From: Desertibaculum subflavum | GTDB lineage: Bacteria; Pseudomonadota; Alphaproteobacteria; Ferrovibrionales; Ferrovibrionaceae | Reading direction: 5' to 3' | NCBI GenBank assembly: GCA_003576705.1 | Contig: QOZS01000013.1 | Location: forward strand, 1-64,000 | DNA: 64,000 nt | Part shown: positions 32,270 through 41,206 of the stretch, in pieces | Layout: each line of letters starts with the position of its first letter | How positions within the stretch are numbered: position 1 is the stretch's first letter | Notes under the pieces: generated by a model | Seen by the model: only the letters and a program-made list of their open reading frames with translations | The model's database searches: none | What the model was told of the DNA's origin: nothing | Position numbers and translations under genes: made by a program

Positions 32270-33621
32270 CAGGTGCCGGCGACCGTCATGCCCTCGATGC
32301 GCACCGTCGGGCTGTCGGTGCCGTAGCGGAAGGTGAGGTCGCTGGCCGGCGTCAGCCGGGCGAACATGTCCTTCAGATTGCCGGCAATGGTCAGCTCCGA
32401 GACCGGGTAGGCGAGCTCGCCGTTCTCGATCCAGAAACCGGCCGCCCCGCGGCTGTAATCGCCGGTCACCGCATTGACGCCGAAGCCAATAATCTCCGTG
32501 ACATAGAGGCCATGTTTGATGTCGGCCATCATCTCATCCGGACTCTGCTTGCCGGGCGCCAGGTAGAGATTGGTGGTGGAGGGCGAAGGCGGGCCGCCGG
32601 TGCCGCGCGCGGCATGGCCGGTCGACTTCAATTTGAGCTGGCGCGCCGAGGCGCTGTCGAGCAGCCAGGTGGTGAGCTCGCCATTGTCGATCAGCACGGT
32701 GCGCTGCGTCGCCACGCCCTCCCCGTCGAACGGCTTGGAGCGCAGCCCGCGTTTCCTGTGCGGGTCGTCGATCACCTGGATGCCGGGCGCGAAGACCGGC
32801 TTGTGCAGCCGGTCCTTCAGGAAGCTGGTGCCGCGCGCCACCGCCGGGCCGGTGACGGCGCCGGCGAGGTGGCCCAGCATGCTGCCGGCCACGCGCGGAT
32901 CGAACACGATCGGCACCGCCTGGCTCGGCATCTTGCGCGGGTTGAGGCGCGCGACCGCCTTCTCGCCGGCGGAGCGGCCGACTTCTTCCGGGCTCGCCAG
33001 CTCCGACAGGTGGCGGACGCTGGCATAGTCGTAGTCGCGCTCCATGCCGGTGCCCTCGCCGGCAATGACGCTGGCCGAGACGCCGTGATGCGAGCCGATA
33101 TAGGCGCCTGCGAAGCCTTCGGAGGTCGCCAGCGCCACCAAGCCGACCGACCAGTCGGCCCCGGCCCCTTCCGAATTGGTGACGCCCTTCACCGCCAGCG
33201 CTGCCTCCTCTGCCGCCTTGGCGCGGGCGACGAGATCCTCCGTCGTCGGCTCGACGTGGTCGCGCAGGTCGAGATCGGGCCAGCGCTTGGCCAGCAAGTC
33301 GCGGTCGGCGAGGCCGCAATAGGGATCTTCCGGTGCCGCCTTGGCCATGGCGACGACGCGCGCGACCGTCGCGTCCAGCGCGGCGGAAGAGAGGTCGGTG
33401 GTGGAGACGAAGGCCTGGCGCCGCCCGACCAGAACGCGGATGCCGAGATCCTGGCCTTCCGAGCGCTCCACATCTTCGAGCTTGCCGAGGCGGAACGAGA
33501 TGTTGAGCGAGGCGCCCTGCACCATGATCGCGTCCGCCGCGTCGGCGCCGGCCCGCTTCGCCCGCGCCATCAGGTCGGTGAGCAGGTCGAGATGCTGCTG
33601 GCGGCGATCCGGGAATGACAT
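32269..33621 (-). CDS. pmbA: TldD/PmbA-family protein (PmbA/TldE-like)
   Basis: A 450-residue cytoplasmic protein of the TldD/TldE peptidase family. Typical segments are GAFVS-like helix near the N-terminus (LGIRVLVGRRQAFVSTTDLS), the PIVFDPRVAGSMLGHLAGAVTGPAV core and the C-terminal GVNAVTGDYSRGAAGFWIENGE. TldE forms a peptidase with TldD, the subunit with the HExxxH zinc site; no HExxxH is seen here, consistent with TldE/PmbA. tldD is not in the window. It is upstream of the CysQ-type gene. Confidence 0.92.
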   Translation of the reverse strand: MSFPDRRQQHLDLLTDLMARAKRAGADAADAIMVQGASLNISFRLGKLEDVERSEGQDLGIRVLVGRRQAFVSTTDLSSAALDATVARVVAMAKAAPEDPYCGLADRDLLAKRWPDLDLRDHVEPTTEDLVARAKAAEEAALAVKGVTNSEGAGADWSVGLVALATSEGFAGAYIGSHHGVSASVIAGEGTGMERDYDYASVRHLSELASPEEVGRSAGEKAVARLNPRKMPSQAVPIVFDPRVAGSMLGHLAGAVTGPAVARGTSFLKDRLHKPVFAPGIQVIDDPHRKRGLRSKPFDGEGVATQRTVLIDNGELTTWLLDSASARQLKLKSTGHAARGTGGPPSPSTTNLYLAPGKQSPDEMMADIKHGLYVTEIIGFGVNAVTGDYSRGAAGFWIENGELAYPVSELTIAGNLKDMFARLTPASDLTFRYGTDSPTVRIEGMTVAGT

Positions 33622-33649
33622 GGCGGCACTCTTCGATGAAGGAATGGAA

Positions 33650-34858
33650 TCAACCTCGGCGCTTCAGCAGCTTGAGGCGCAGCGCGTTCAGCCGGATGAA
33701 GCCCTGCGCGTCGAACTGGTCGTAGACGCTGTCTTCCTCGAAGGTGACGTGCGCGAGGCTGTAGAGCGATTTCGGCGACTTGCGGCCGACCACGTTGACG
33801 GAGCCCTTGTAGAGCTTGAGGCGCACGGTGCCCTCGACATGCTCCTGGCTCTTGTCGATCAGGGCCTGCAGCATCTCGCGCTCCGGCGCGAACCAGAAGC
33901 CGTTGTAGATCAGCTCGGCATAGCGCGGCATCAGCTCGTCCTTCAGATGCGCCGCACCGCGGTCGAGCGTCACCTGTTCGATACCGCGATGCGCGGCATG
34001 CAGGATGGTGCCGCCCGGGGTCTCGTAGATGCCGCGGCTCTTCATGCCGACGAAGCGGTTCTCCAAGAGGTCGAGCCGGCCGATGCCGTGCTTGCCGCCG
34101 AGCTCGTTCAATCTGGCGAGCAGCGCGGCCGGCGACAGCTTCTGGCCGTTCACCGCGACCGCGTCGCCCTTGAGGAACTCGACCTCGACATACTCGGCCT
34201 TGTCCGGCGCCTTCTCAGGATCGACTGTGCGGGAATAGACGTAGTCCGGCGCCTCCTCCCAGGGGTCCTCCAGCACCTTGCCCTCGGCGGAGATGTGCAG
34301 AAGGTTGGCGTCGACCGAGAACGGCGCCTCGCCGCGCTTGTCCTTCGCGATCGGGATCTGGTGCTTCTCGGCGAAATCGATCAGCGCGGTGCGCGAGTTC
34401 AGCTCCCATTCGCGCCAGGGGGCGATCACCTTGATGGCGGGGTCGAGCGCGTTGTAGCTGAGCTCGAACCGCACCTGGTCGTTGCCCTTGCCGGTCGCGC
34501 CATGCGCCACCGCATCGGCGCCGACCTGGTGGGCGATCTCGATCTGGCGCTTGGCGATCAGCGGCCGGGCGATCGAGGTGCCGAGCAGATAGAGCCCCTC
34601 GTAGAGCGCGTTGGCGCGGAACATCGGGAACACGAAATCGCGGACGAACTCTTCCTGCACGTCCTCGATGAAGATCTGCTTCACGCCGGCCATCTGGGCC
34701 TTGGCGCGGGCCGGCTCCAGTTCCTCCCCCTGGCCCAGATCGGCGGTGAAGGTCACCACCTCGCAGCCATAGGTGACCTGCAGCCATTTCAGGATCACCG
34801 AGGTGTCGAGGCCGCCGGAATAGGCGAGCACCACCTTCTTCACGTCACGCTTTGCCAC
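33650..34858 (-). CDS. argG: Argininosuccinate synthase
   Basis: A 402-residue cytoplasmic enzyme that joins citrulline and aspartate with ATP in arginine synthesis. The PP-loop [14 protein letters not shown] (Ser14-Gly-Gly-Leu-Asp-Thr-Ser20) lies near the N-terminus, and [16 protein letters not shown] and the [15 protein letters not shown] segment are diagnostic. Length is typical. Standing alone, 28 bases before the pmbA-type gene starts. Confidence 0.97.
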   Translation of the reverse strand: MAKRDVKKVVLAYSGGLDTSVILKWLQVTYGCEVVTFTADLGQGEELEPARAKAQMAGVKQIFIEDVQEEFVRDFVFPMFRANALYEGLYLLGTSIARPLIAKRQIEIAHQVGADAVAHGATGKGNDQVRFELSYNALDPAIKVIAPWREWELNSRTALIDFAEKHQIPIAKDKRGEAPFSVDANLLHISAEGKVLEDPWEEAPDYVYSRTVDPEKAPDKAEYVEVEFLKGDAVAVNGQKLSPAALLARLNELGGKHGIGRLDLLENRFVGMKSRGIYETPGGTILHAAHRGIEQVTLDRGAAHLKDELMPRYAELIYNGFWFAPEREMLQALIDKSQEHVEGTVRLKLYKGSVNVVGRKSPKSLYSLAHVTFEEDSVYDQFDAQGFIRLNALRLKLLKRRG

Positions 34859-35028
34859 GTCTGTTCAGCCTTCGTTGGCGGGGGTTCGGAGAGCGGCGGA
34901 GTATAGGCGGGCGCCCGGCGCCCGCAACGGCCGGGCAGCGATCCCCTTTGATGCAAGGCGATCTTGCAATTTTTGCACGAGAAGGACCGCCCCCTTATGA
35001 TCCCGGCACCCATGCACCGAACGGCACC

Positions 35029-35913
35029 ATGTTCCAGCTCCTGAAACGCCGGATCCTCGGCCTCGACCCCGCGCGGTCGCTGCGCCGGGTCGCCGAATAC
35101 GACCTCGATCGCGGCTACGACGATTATGCGGCCGCCTGCCGGCAGGCCGGCCCGGCCCCGGACGAGCCGGCGAACGAGGCCGAGCTGCGGACGACGGCCG
35201 AGATGCAGATGCAGGGCGTCAGCTGTCTCGACGTGCTGAGCCCCGCGGCGACCGAGGCGCTGCGCCGCCGGGTGGTTGACCTGCCGGTCGTCCCCCCGCG
35301 CACCGAGGAGATCGACTACAGCGACACCTTCGACGTGCCGGAGGCATTGGTCGGCGACCTGGTCGAGGCCTGCCTGCCCGCAGCGGTGGCCGGCGCCGTC
35401 GGCCGGCATTTCGGCTCGCATTTCTTCGTCTATGGCTGCCACATGACGCGGCTGCGCCCCGGCATGCCGTCGAAACGATCGATGCTCTGGCATTGCGACA
35501 GCGGGCCGACGCGGCACCTGAAGCTGCTGGTCTATTTCGAGGACAGCCGCGTCACCGGCGGCAACACCGCCTTCCTGGACCGGCAATCGAGCGACGGCTT
35601 CCTGGAGCAGGGCTATACGTTCGGGCCGGTATCGAGCCGGCGCGACGACCTCGGCACGCTGGCGCGCCGGCTCGGCCTGCGCTTCGCGCCGCAGAACTGG
35701 GACGTGAAGGCAGGCCAGGGCCTGCTGTTCGAGCCGGCGCGGGTTCTGCACCGGGGCGTCGTGCCCGACCGGGCGCCGCGCCATGTCTTTACGCTGGTGC
35801 TGCTGCCGAGCCCCAGGCCCTGGACCGAGATCCATGCCGCGCGGGGCCGCCGCGTGCCTGTCTTCAAGGGCCAGTTCCCGAAATCCGCAAAGGAGTTGCC
35901 GGCCGGCACGTAG
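35029..35913 (+). CDS. 2OG-Fe(II) oxygenase-like protein
   Basis: A 294-residue protein with a probable double-stranded beta-helix iron site: WHCDSGPTRHLK (His-x-Asp, about residues 155-157) and FEPARVLHRGVVPDRAPRHVF (distal His and Arg, about 245-260). This HxD...H arrangement suggests a phytanoyl-CoA hydroxylase- or prolyl hydroxylase-like enzyme. ATG 35029 gives MFQLLKRRILGLDP; an upstream in-frame start at 34852 lies over the argG start and is unlikely. No neighbour identifies the substrate. Confidence 0.75.
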   Translation: MFQLLKRRILGLDPARSLRRVAEYDLDRGYDDYAAACRQAGPAPDEPANEAELRTTAEMQMQGVSCLDVLSPAATEALRRRVVDLPVVPPRTEEIDYSDTFDVPEALVGDLVEACLPAAVAGAVGRHFGSHFFVYGCHMTRLRPGMPSKRSMLWHCDSGPTRHLKLLVYFEDSRVTGGNTAFLDRQSSDGFLEQGYTFGPVSSRRDDLGTLARRLGLRFAPQNWDVKAGQGLLFEPARVLHRGVVPDRAPRHVFTLVLLPSPRPWTEIHAARGRRVPVFKGQFPKSAKELPAGT

Positions 35914-35932
35914 GCGATTTCGCTGGCGCACC

Positions 35933-35949
35933 TATATTGCTTCGATATA
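35933..35949 (+). promoter_or_regulatory. AT-rich symmetric site upstream of padR-type gene
   Basis: TATAT-N7-ATATA (TATATTGCTTCGATATA) is a rare AT-rich symmetric stretch in this GC-rich DNA, about 44 bases before the padR ATG. It may be an autoregulatory operator and/or the promoter -10 region. Confidence 0.35.
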
Positions 35950-35992
35950 TTGGCCTGACATGTAGGCACAACAACAATTCCGCAACGAAGCA

Positions 35993-36535
35993 ATGGATAT
36001 CCGCACACTCTGTCTCGGCATCCTCACCCTCGGGGAGGCCTCCGGCTACGAGATCAAGCAGGCCTTCGAGGAGCATTTCAGCCGGTTCTACGAGGCGAGC
36101 TTCGGCTCGATCTACCCCGCCCTCGCCAAGCTGACCGATGACGGCATGGTCACCTGCACCGAGCAGCCGCAGGACCGCCGCCCCGACAAGAAGGTCTACC
36201 GCATCACCGCCTCCGGCCGGCTCGAATTCATCGACGAGCTGATGAAGCCGCCGGGGCGCGACCGGCTGCGCTCGGAATTCATCGCCACCTTGATGTTCGC
36301 CGACCTGCTGCCGACCCGGCACCTGGCCGACCTGCTGGACGAGCGCGTCCACGATTGCCGCGAGGCGGTGGCGGAATGGCGGGCGCGCGAGGCCAAGGGC
36401 AGGCTGACGCCGGGCCAGCGCTTCGTGCTCGGCTACGCCATCGCCATGCACGACAGCATGGCCCGCTATATCGAGGAGAACCGCCACCTGATCGAGGGAC
36501 ACGCTCTGCTGGCGCCGTCCAGCTCGGGCGCCTGA
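35993..36535 (+). CDS. PadR-family transcriptional regulator
   Basis: A 180-residue regulator: N-terminal winged-helix domain (about 1-85, LCLGILTLGEASGYEIKQAFEE, SIYPALAKLTDDGMV, RRPDKKVYRITASGR) and a C-terminal helical dimerisation domain (about 90-175). PadR proteins repress genes for drug or phenolic acid resistance and export. It precedes an MFS transporter gene by 41 bases, probably its target. Confidence 0.9.
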   Translation: MDIRTLCLGILTLGEASGYEIKQAFEEHFSRFYEASFGSIYPALAKLTDDGMVTCTEQPQDRRPDKKVYRITASGRLEFIDELMKPPGRDRLRSEFIATLMFADLLPTRHLADLLDERVHDCREAVAEWRAREAKGRLTPGQRFVLGYAIAMHDSMARYIEENRHLIEGHALLAPSSSGA

Positions 36536-36576
36536 TCGCCGTCCAGCAAAGTCCGTAAAGAGTCTCGGGGGGAAAC

Positions 36577-37755
36577 GTGACAGTGCCGGCCGGCGTCGAG
36601 GCCGATTTCGTCTCGCCGCGCGCCCGCGGCGAATATGTCGCGATCAGCGCCGCTCTGTTCCTCGCCTGGTTCGCCTGGTCGACCCAGGCGATGCTGGCCG
36701 TGGTGCTGGCGCAAGAAGGCTTCGAGCCCGCCATGATCGGGCTGATCATCGGCATCGGCATCATCCCGTCGCAGATCGCGACCCTGACCGCCGGCAGGCT
36801 GATGGCGCGCACGCGGCCGCTGGCGGTCGCCATCACCGGCTTCGCGCTGATGCTGGCCGGGCATGTCGCGCTCGAATGGGTGCGCGAGATGTGGGTGCCG
36901 CTGTTCGCCGCGCGTCTGGTGCAGGGCGCCGGCCAGGGGCTCGGCGTCACTGCCATGATGGTGGCCTGCCAGCGCCGTCTGACCGACCGGCGCATGGTCT
37001 ATTTCTTCGGCATGTTCACCAGCATGCTGTCCTTGCCGAACGTGATCGGCCCGCCGGTGGCGGAACTCTATCTCGAGGGCATCGGCACCGACGGCCTGTT
37101 CCTGGTGACCGGCCTGCCGATCGTGGTGGCGATCGCACTCCTGCTGCGGCCGGTCGGCCATGAGACGCCGCCGCCCGCCCGCGCCGCGCAGGGCCCCGGC
37201 TATCTCGCGCTGATCACCCACCCCGGCACGCGGATGGTGCATCTGCTGACCGTCGCGGCCGGATTCCTGTGGGGTTTCGTGCCGGCCTTCCTCGCGCTCC
37301 TGCTGCTGCAGCGCGGCCTGCCGGCCTGGAGCTTCTTCTCGGTGATGACGGTGACTCTGTTCGGCTCGCGCTTCGGGCTGCTCGCCGGCGTGCATGCGCT
37401 GCCGCGCCATGTCGTGGTGGCAGGCGGCATGGCGCTCTATGGCCTCGCCTATCTGCTGCTCTGGGCGACGCCCGCGCTCTGGGCGACCATCGCCGCCGCC
37501 ATCGCCTTCGGGCTCGGCCATTCGACCGCGTTCCCGATCCTGTCGGTCTGGTCCTCGATGCGCTTCCCCTCGGCCGAGCGCGGCCGCGCGGTGGCGCTGG
37601 CACAGCTGCTGTTCTCCGGCGGCAGCGGCATGGCGCCGCTCGCCGGCGGCGCGCTGATTCAGATCTTCGGCCTTTCCAACCTGCTCGCCGCCATGGGCCT
37701 GGTGCCGCTCGCGCTTGGCGGGCTGATTCTGCTCCGGCGCCGCGACCGCGCCTAA
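36577..37755 (+). CDS. MFS transporter
   Basis: A 392-residue major facilitator protein with twelve predicted helices. It has the usual N-half loop (GRLMARTRPLAVAI, cytoplasmic loop 2-3) and pseudo-repeat C-half. The start is GTG 36577 with GGGGGGAAA upstream. Because it follows a PadR-type repressor, efflux of a small toxic compound is likely; the substrate is not known. It converges with pssA, overlapping by 4 bases at the ends. Confidence 0.85.
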   Translation: MTVPAGVEADFVSPRARGEYVAISAALFLAWFAWSTQAMLAVVLAQEGFEPAMIGLIIGIGIIPSQIATLTAGRLMARTRPLAVAITGFALMLAGHVALEWVREMWVPLFAARLVQGAGQGLGVTAMMVACQRRLTDRRMVYFFGMFTSMLSLPNVIGPPVAELYLEGIGTDGLFLVTGLPIVVAIALLLRPVGHETPPPARAAQGPGYLALITHPGTRMVHLLTVAAGFLWGFVPAFLALLLLQRGLPAWSFFSVMTVTLFGSRFGLLAGVHALPRHVVVAGGMALYGLAYLLLWATPALWATIAAAIAFGLGHSTAFPILSVWSSMRFPSAERGRAVALAQLLFSGGSGMAPLAGGALIQIFGLSNLLAAMGLVPLALGGLILLRRRDRA

Positions 37756-38546
37756 GGCTGCGGCGGCTCCGCCAGCTGGACCGGCCGCGATGCCTCCGCC
37801 TCGCGCGCCATGCGCCGCGCCGTTGTCACCGAGAACGGCAGGCTGCCGAGATAGGCGAGGCCGATCAGCGCCAAGGTCCACCAGGTGAAGTTGATCAGCG
37901 CGGCGGCGAGCACGGCGACGCCGATCAGCGCCGGCAGCATCATCTCGCGGCCGATCCGCACCTTCTTCATCGAGAAGGTCGGCAGGCGGCTGATCATCAG
38001 GAAGCCGATGCAGAGCAAGGCGACGGCATTCAGATAGGCCGAGCGGAAGCCCGCGTCGCCGAGCTCGAACGACAGGAACATCAGGACCAGCGCGAGGCCG
38101 CCGCCGGCCGGGGCCGGCACGCCGGTGAAGAAATGGCTCTGCCAAGGCGGCGGGCTCGGCTCGTCCAGCGCCGTGTTGAACCGCGCCAGGCGCAGCGCCG
38201 AGCAGGTGGCGAAGACCAGCGCCGCGGCCCAGCCGAGGCCGCCGATCTGGTGCAGGGTCCATTGATAGATGACGAGCGCCGGGGCGACGCCGAAGCTGAC
38301 GAAATCGGACAGCGAATCGAGCTCGGCGCCGAACCGGCTGGTGCTCTTGAGCAGCCGCGCGAGCCGGCCGTCCAGCCCATCGCAGATGCCGGCAACCAGG
38401 ATGGCGAGCGTCGCCTTGTCCCACTGGCCCTGCAGGCCGTAGCGGATGGCGGTGAGGCCGGCGAACAGCGCCAGCACCGTAATGGCGTTGGGCAGCAGCG
38501 CGTTGATCGACTGCCGCTTCAGATGCGGCCGGGGCGGGCGCAGCAC
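37752..38546 (-). CDS. pssA: CDP-diacylglycerol-serine O-phosphatidyltransferase
   Basis: A 264-residue membrane enzyme making phosphatidylserine from CDP-diacylglycerol and serine. The CDP-alcohol phosphotransferase motif DGLDGRLARLLKSTSRFG then AELDSLSD (about 50-75) is complete. I prefer GTG 38546, one base after the psd stop; an ATG at 38591 would overlap psd by 44 bases with an Arg/Pro-rich N-terminus. The product feeds Psd, encoded by the previous gene. Confidence 0.92.
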   Translation of the reverse strand: MLRPPRPHLKRQSINALLPNAITVLALFAGLTAIRYGLQGQWDKATLAILVAGICDGLDGRLARLLKSTSRFGAELDSLSDFVSFGVAPALVIYQWTLHQIGGLGWAAALVFATCSALRLARFNTALDEPSPPPWQSHFFTGVPAPAGGGLALVLMFLSFELGDAGFRSAYLNAVALLCIGFLMISRLPTFSMKKVRIGREMMLPALIGVAVLAAALINFTWWTLALIGLAYLGSLPFSVTTARRMAREAEASRPVQLAEPPQP

Positions 38547-38547
38547 C

Positions 38548-39240
38548 TCAGCGCACCTCGCCGCGGCGGGGCAGCTCGGTCGCGGCGGCATCGGCGATCA
38601 CCGTCTCGCCGCCGATCGCCGTCATGCCGACATCGACCAGCGGCACCATGCCGTCGTCGAGATAGACGTCGCAGCGGCTGCCGAAGCGGATCAGGCCCAT
38701 GCGCTCGCCGGTGCGCACCACCTGCCCCTCGTGCAGATCGCAGACGATGCGGCGCGCGACGAGGCCCGCGATCTGCACCAGCGCGATGCTGCGCCCGCCG
38801 TCGAGATCGATGCGGGCCGACTGGCGCTCGTTCTCCTCGCTCGCCTTGTCGAGGCTGGCATCGAAGAACCTGCCGGGGCGATAGACCAGCTTGCCGATGG
38901 TGCCACTGAGCGGCACGCGGTTCACATGCACGTTGAACACGTTGAGGAAGATCGAGATGCGGAGCCTGGGGTCCGGCCCCATATCGAGCTCGGGCGGCGG
39001 CGGCGCCCGCTCGATCAGCTGCACCACACCGTCGCCCGGGCTGACCACCAGCCCCTCTCGCACGGGGACGGTGCGCGGCGGGTCGCGGAAGAAATAGGCG
39101 CACCAGGCGGTCAGCACCAGGCCGAGCCAGCCGAGCGGCGCCCACAGCCAGAACAGGACCAGCGTCACCACCAGGAAGATGGCGACGAAACGCCAGCCTT
39201 CGCGGTGCAGCGGAACCAGAACCGAACGAATGGTGTCCAT
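38548..39240 (-). CDS. psd: Phosphatidylserine decarboxylase proenzyme
   Basis: A 230-residue membrane-associated decarboxylase making phosphatidylethanolamine. The self-cleavage site is RFGS (Gly187-Ser188 in [10 protein letters not shown]), which forms the pyruvoyl cofactor on the alpha chain. N-terminal hydrophobic segments (about 20-48) and [13 protein letters not shown] with the catalytic histidine are typical. Length matches the short, PSD-A-type bacterial family. It is cotranscribed with pssA. Confidence 0.94.
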   Translation of the reverse strand: MDTIRSVLVPLHREGWRFVAIFLVVTLVLFWLWAPLGWLGLVLTAWCAYFFRDPPRTVPVREGLVVSPGDGVVQLIERAPPPPELDMGPDPRLRISIFLNVFNVHVNRVPLSGTIGKLVYRPGRFFDASLDKASEENERQSARIDLDGGRSIALVQIAGLVARRIVCDLHEGQVVRTGERMGLIRFGSRCDVYLDDGMVPLVDVGMTAIGGETVIADAAATELPRRGEVR

Positions 39241-39282
39241 TACCTTCCCGACGCTTGCGCCCCCGGTGCCATCTACCAGGGT

Positions 39283-40284
39283 TTACCTGATTGGGCCAAC
39301 TGGGCCGGCCGCCTGCCCCACCGGCCTCCGCAGATCGCGCGGCGCGGCCTGGAAGTTCCGCCGGATCAGGCGCCGGAGCGCCGTGGCGTCGCCATAGCCG
39401 ATCCGGCGGGCCACCTCCTCCACCGGCAGGCCGGTGGTTTCCAGCAGGTGATGGGCGCGGGCGAGGCGGATCGATTGCAGGAAGGCGGAAGGCGAGCGCC
39501 CGGTCGCCTTCAGCACGCGGCGGTGCAGGGTGCGTTCGGTGACGCGCAGCGCCCGGGCCGCTTCCGCCACGCCGAAGCTGTCGCCGATCTTGCGGTTGGC
39601 CATGCCTTCCAGGCGCGCGACCAATTCGTCGGCATGGCGCAGATGCGACCAGACCATGTAGCGCGCCTGGCTCGGCCGGCCGTCGATCAGGAGGTAGCGC
39701 GCGGCGAGATCGGCGACCTTCGGGCCGCAATCGCGGCGCAGCAGATGCAGCATCAGATCCATCTGCGCCAGCGCCGCGCCGGCGGTGGCGATGCGCCCGT
39801 CCTGCACCACCATGCGGCCGGTCTCGAGCCGGCTGTCGGGGAAGAGCCGGCGGAAGGCATCGGCGAGCCACCAGGCCGTGGTGGCGCTGCGGCCAGCAAG
39901 CAGTCCGCCGGCACCGAGCAGGAAGACGCCGGAGCAGGACGCCGCGACGGCGCCGCCCTGGGCGTGATGCCGCCGGGCCAGTCGCGCGAGCAGCTCTACG
40001 TCCGACGCGGCGAGGCGGAGCGCGATCTCGGCCGGCTCGACGAAACCGAGGCCGGGGATGATCAGCGTGGTGCGGCCGAGCCGGGTGCGGGGCCCGAGCG
40101 GATCGGCCGACAAGGTCAGGCCCGGCCCGAGGCGCACGGCCGGCGCCGGCGACAGCACCCGCCACTCGAGCGCCGGCTTGCCCAGCGCTTCGGCAATGCG
40201 CCGGGCGGCGGCGAGGGCGTCGAGCGTCAGCGCCGTGGCGGCGCCGAGCGCGCCGTCGAGTACGGCGATGGTGTAGTGCGGCAT
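39283..40284 (-). CDS. GlxA-type AraC-family regulator (DJ-1/PfpI + AraC HTH)
   Basis: A 333-residue regulator. Residues about 1-190 are a DJ-1/PfpI-like domain (MPHYTIAVLDGALG start; VAASCSGVFLLGAGGLL with a nucleophile-elbow-like Cys), residues about 215-320 an AraC helix-turn-helix (FGVAEAARALRVTERTLHRRV, PVEEVARRIGYGD). ATG 40284 was chosen; an upstream extension to 40497 is antisense to the neighbour. GlxA-type regulators respond to small metabolites. It is divergent from an alpha/beta hydrolase gene, a probable target. Confidence 0.88.
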   Translation of the reverse strand: MPHYTIAVLDGALGAATALTLDALAAARRIAEALGKPALEWRVLSPAPAVRLGPGLTLSADPLGPRTRLGRTTLIIPGLGFVEPAEIALRLAASDVELLARLARRHHAQGGAVAASCSGVFLLGAGGLLAGRSATTAWWLADAFRRLFPDSRLETGRMVVQDGRIATAGAALAQMDLMLHLLRRDCGPKVADLAARYLLIDGRPSQARYMVWSHLRHADELVARLEGMANRKIGDSFGVAEAARALRVTERTLHRRVLKATGRSPSAFLQSIRLARAHHLLETTGLPVEEVARRIGYGDATALRRLIRRNFQAAPRDLRRPVGQAAGPVGPIR

Positions 40285-40318
40285 GTCCGATTTGGCTCGT
40301 TCAATGTCGGATCGGACA
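40283..40318. promoter_or_regulatory. Repeat cluster in GlxA-type / hydrolase intergenic region
   Basis: Direct repeats ATGTCCGAT (40283-40291) and ATGTCGGAT (40304-40312) are exactly 21 bp apart, two helical turns; AraC proteins commonly bind such repeats. Overlapping them, TGTCCGAT and ATCGGACA (40311-40318) form an 8-bp inverted repeat with a 19-bp spacer. The first repeat covers the regulator start codon, which favours autoregulation. Confidence 0.45.
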
Positions 40319-40381
40319 CTAGTCGCGACAGCCGCCGGGGCACAACTCTCCTCTCCACCGGATCGATCACGGCGAGACACC

Positions 40382-41206
40382 ATGACCCAGCCCGCCATCA
40401 CGCTCGAGCAGATGCTCCGCCAGTTCAACCGGCCGCGCCGCCTGGAGCGGAGCCCGGCCGAGGAGGCTTTCATCGCTTCCGGCCTCCACTCGACCATTGT
40501 CCATCGTGGGCTGCGGCTCGCCGCCTGGACCTGGCCCTCGACCGGGACCCGCGTTCCGCGCGTGCTGCTGGTGCATGGCTGGGACAGCCAGGCGAGCCAT
40601 CTCGGGCCGATCGGCAGCGCCCTGGTCGCGGCAGGCTATGGCGTCACCGCCTTCGACGCGCCGGCGCACGGCCAGTCGGAGGGCGAGACCTCGAGCGTGG
40701 TGGAGATCGGCCGCGCCATCCTCACGGTGGCGGAAGCAGCCGGCCCGTTCGACGCGGTGGTTGCCCATTCGGTCGGCTCGCCCTCGGCGCTCTACGCCTT
40801 CGCCAACGGCCTCACCGCGCGGGCCAGCATCCACATCGCCGGACCGGCCTCGCTCGAACGCGTCCTGGCCAGCCGCGCCCGCGCCGCCGGGCTGCCGGCG
40901 GATCAGCTGGCGGAGTTCCGTCGGCTGGTGGAGGCCGATATCGCCGCCCGGATCGAGGACATGGAGCTCGCCAACCTGGCGCATGGCTTCCGCCATCCCG
41001 CCCTGCTGCTGCACGCGCCGGAGGATGCCGAGATCCCCTTCGCCGAGAGCGAGGCGCTGCACCGCGCTTGGCCCGGCTCGCGCCTCGCGCCCCTGCCCGG
41101 CCTCGGCCACCGCCGCATCATCGGTGCGAGCGAGACCGTGGCGCTCGCCATCGACTTCCTGGACGAACAGCTCCGCCGCGGCATGGGAGACCGGAAGCGG
41201 GCCTAG
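40382..41206 (+). CDS. Alpha/beta hydrolase
   Basis: A 274-residue soluble hydrolase. Oxyanion region LLVHGWDSQAS (about 62-72), nucleophile Ser130 in VAHSVGSPSAL, an acid within the HAPEDAEIPF segment and the catalytic His in PGLGHRR. The start ATG 40382 was chosen over 40283, which lies on the GlxA-type start. Substrate unknown. The gene ends in CTAG shared with the stop of the converging ABC transporter. Confidence 0.87.
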   Translation: MTQPAITLEQMLRQFNRPRRLERSPAEEAFIASGLHSTIVHRGLRLAAWTWPSTGTRVPRVLLVHGWDSQASHLGPIGSALVAAGYGVTAFDAPAHGQSEGETSSVVEIGRAILTVAEAAGPFDAVVAHSVGSPSALYAFANGLTARASIHIAGPASLERVLASRARAAGLPADQLAEFRRLVEADIAARIEDMELANLAHGFRHPALLLHAPEDAEIPFAESEALHRAWPGSRLAPLPGLGHRRIIGASETVALAIDFLDEQLRRGMGDRKRA

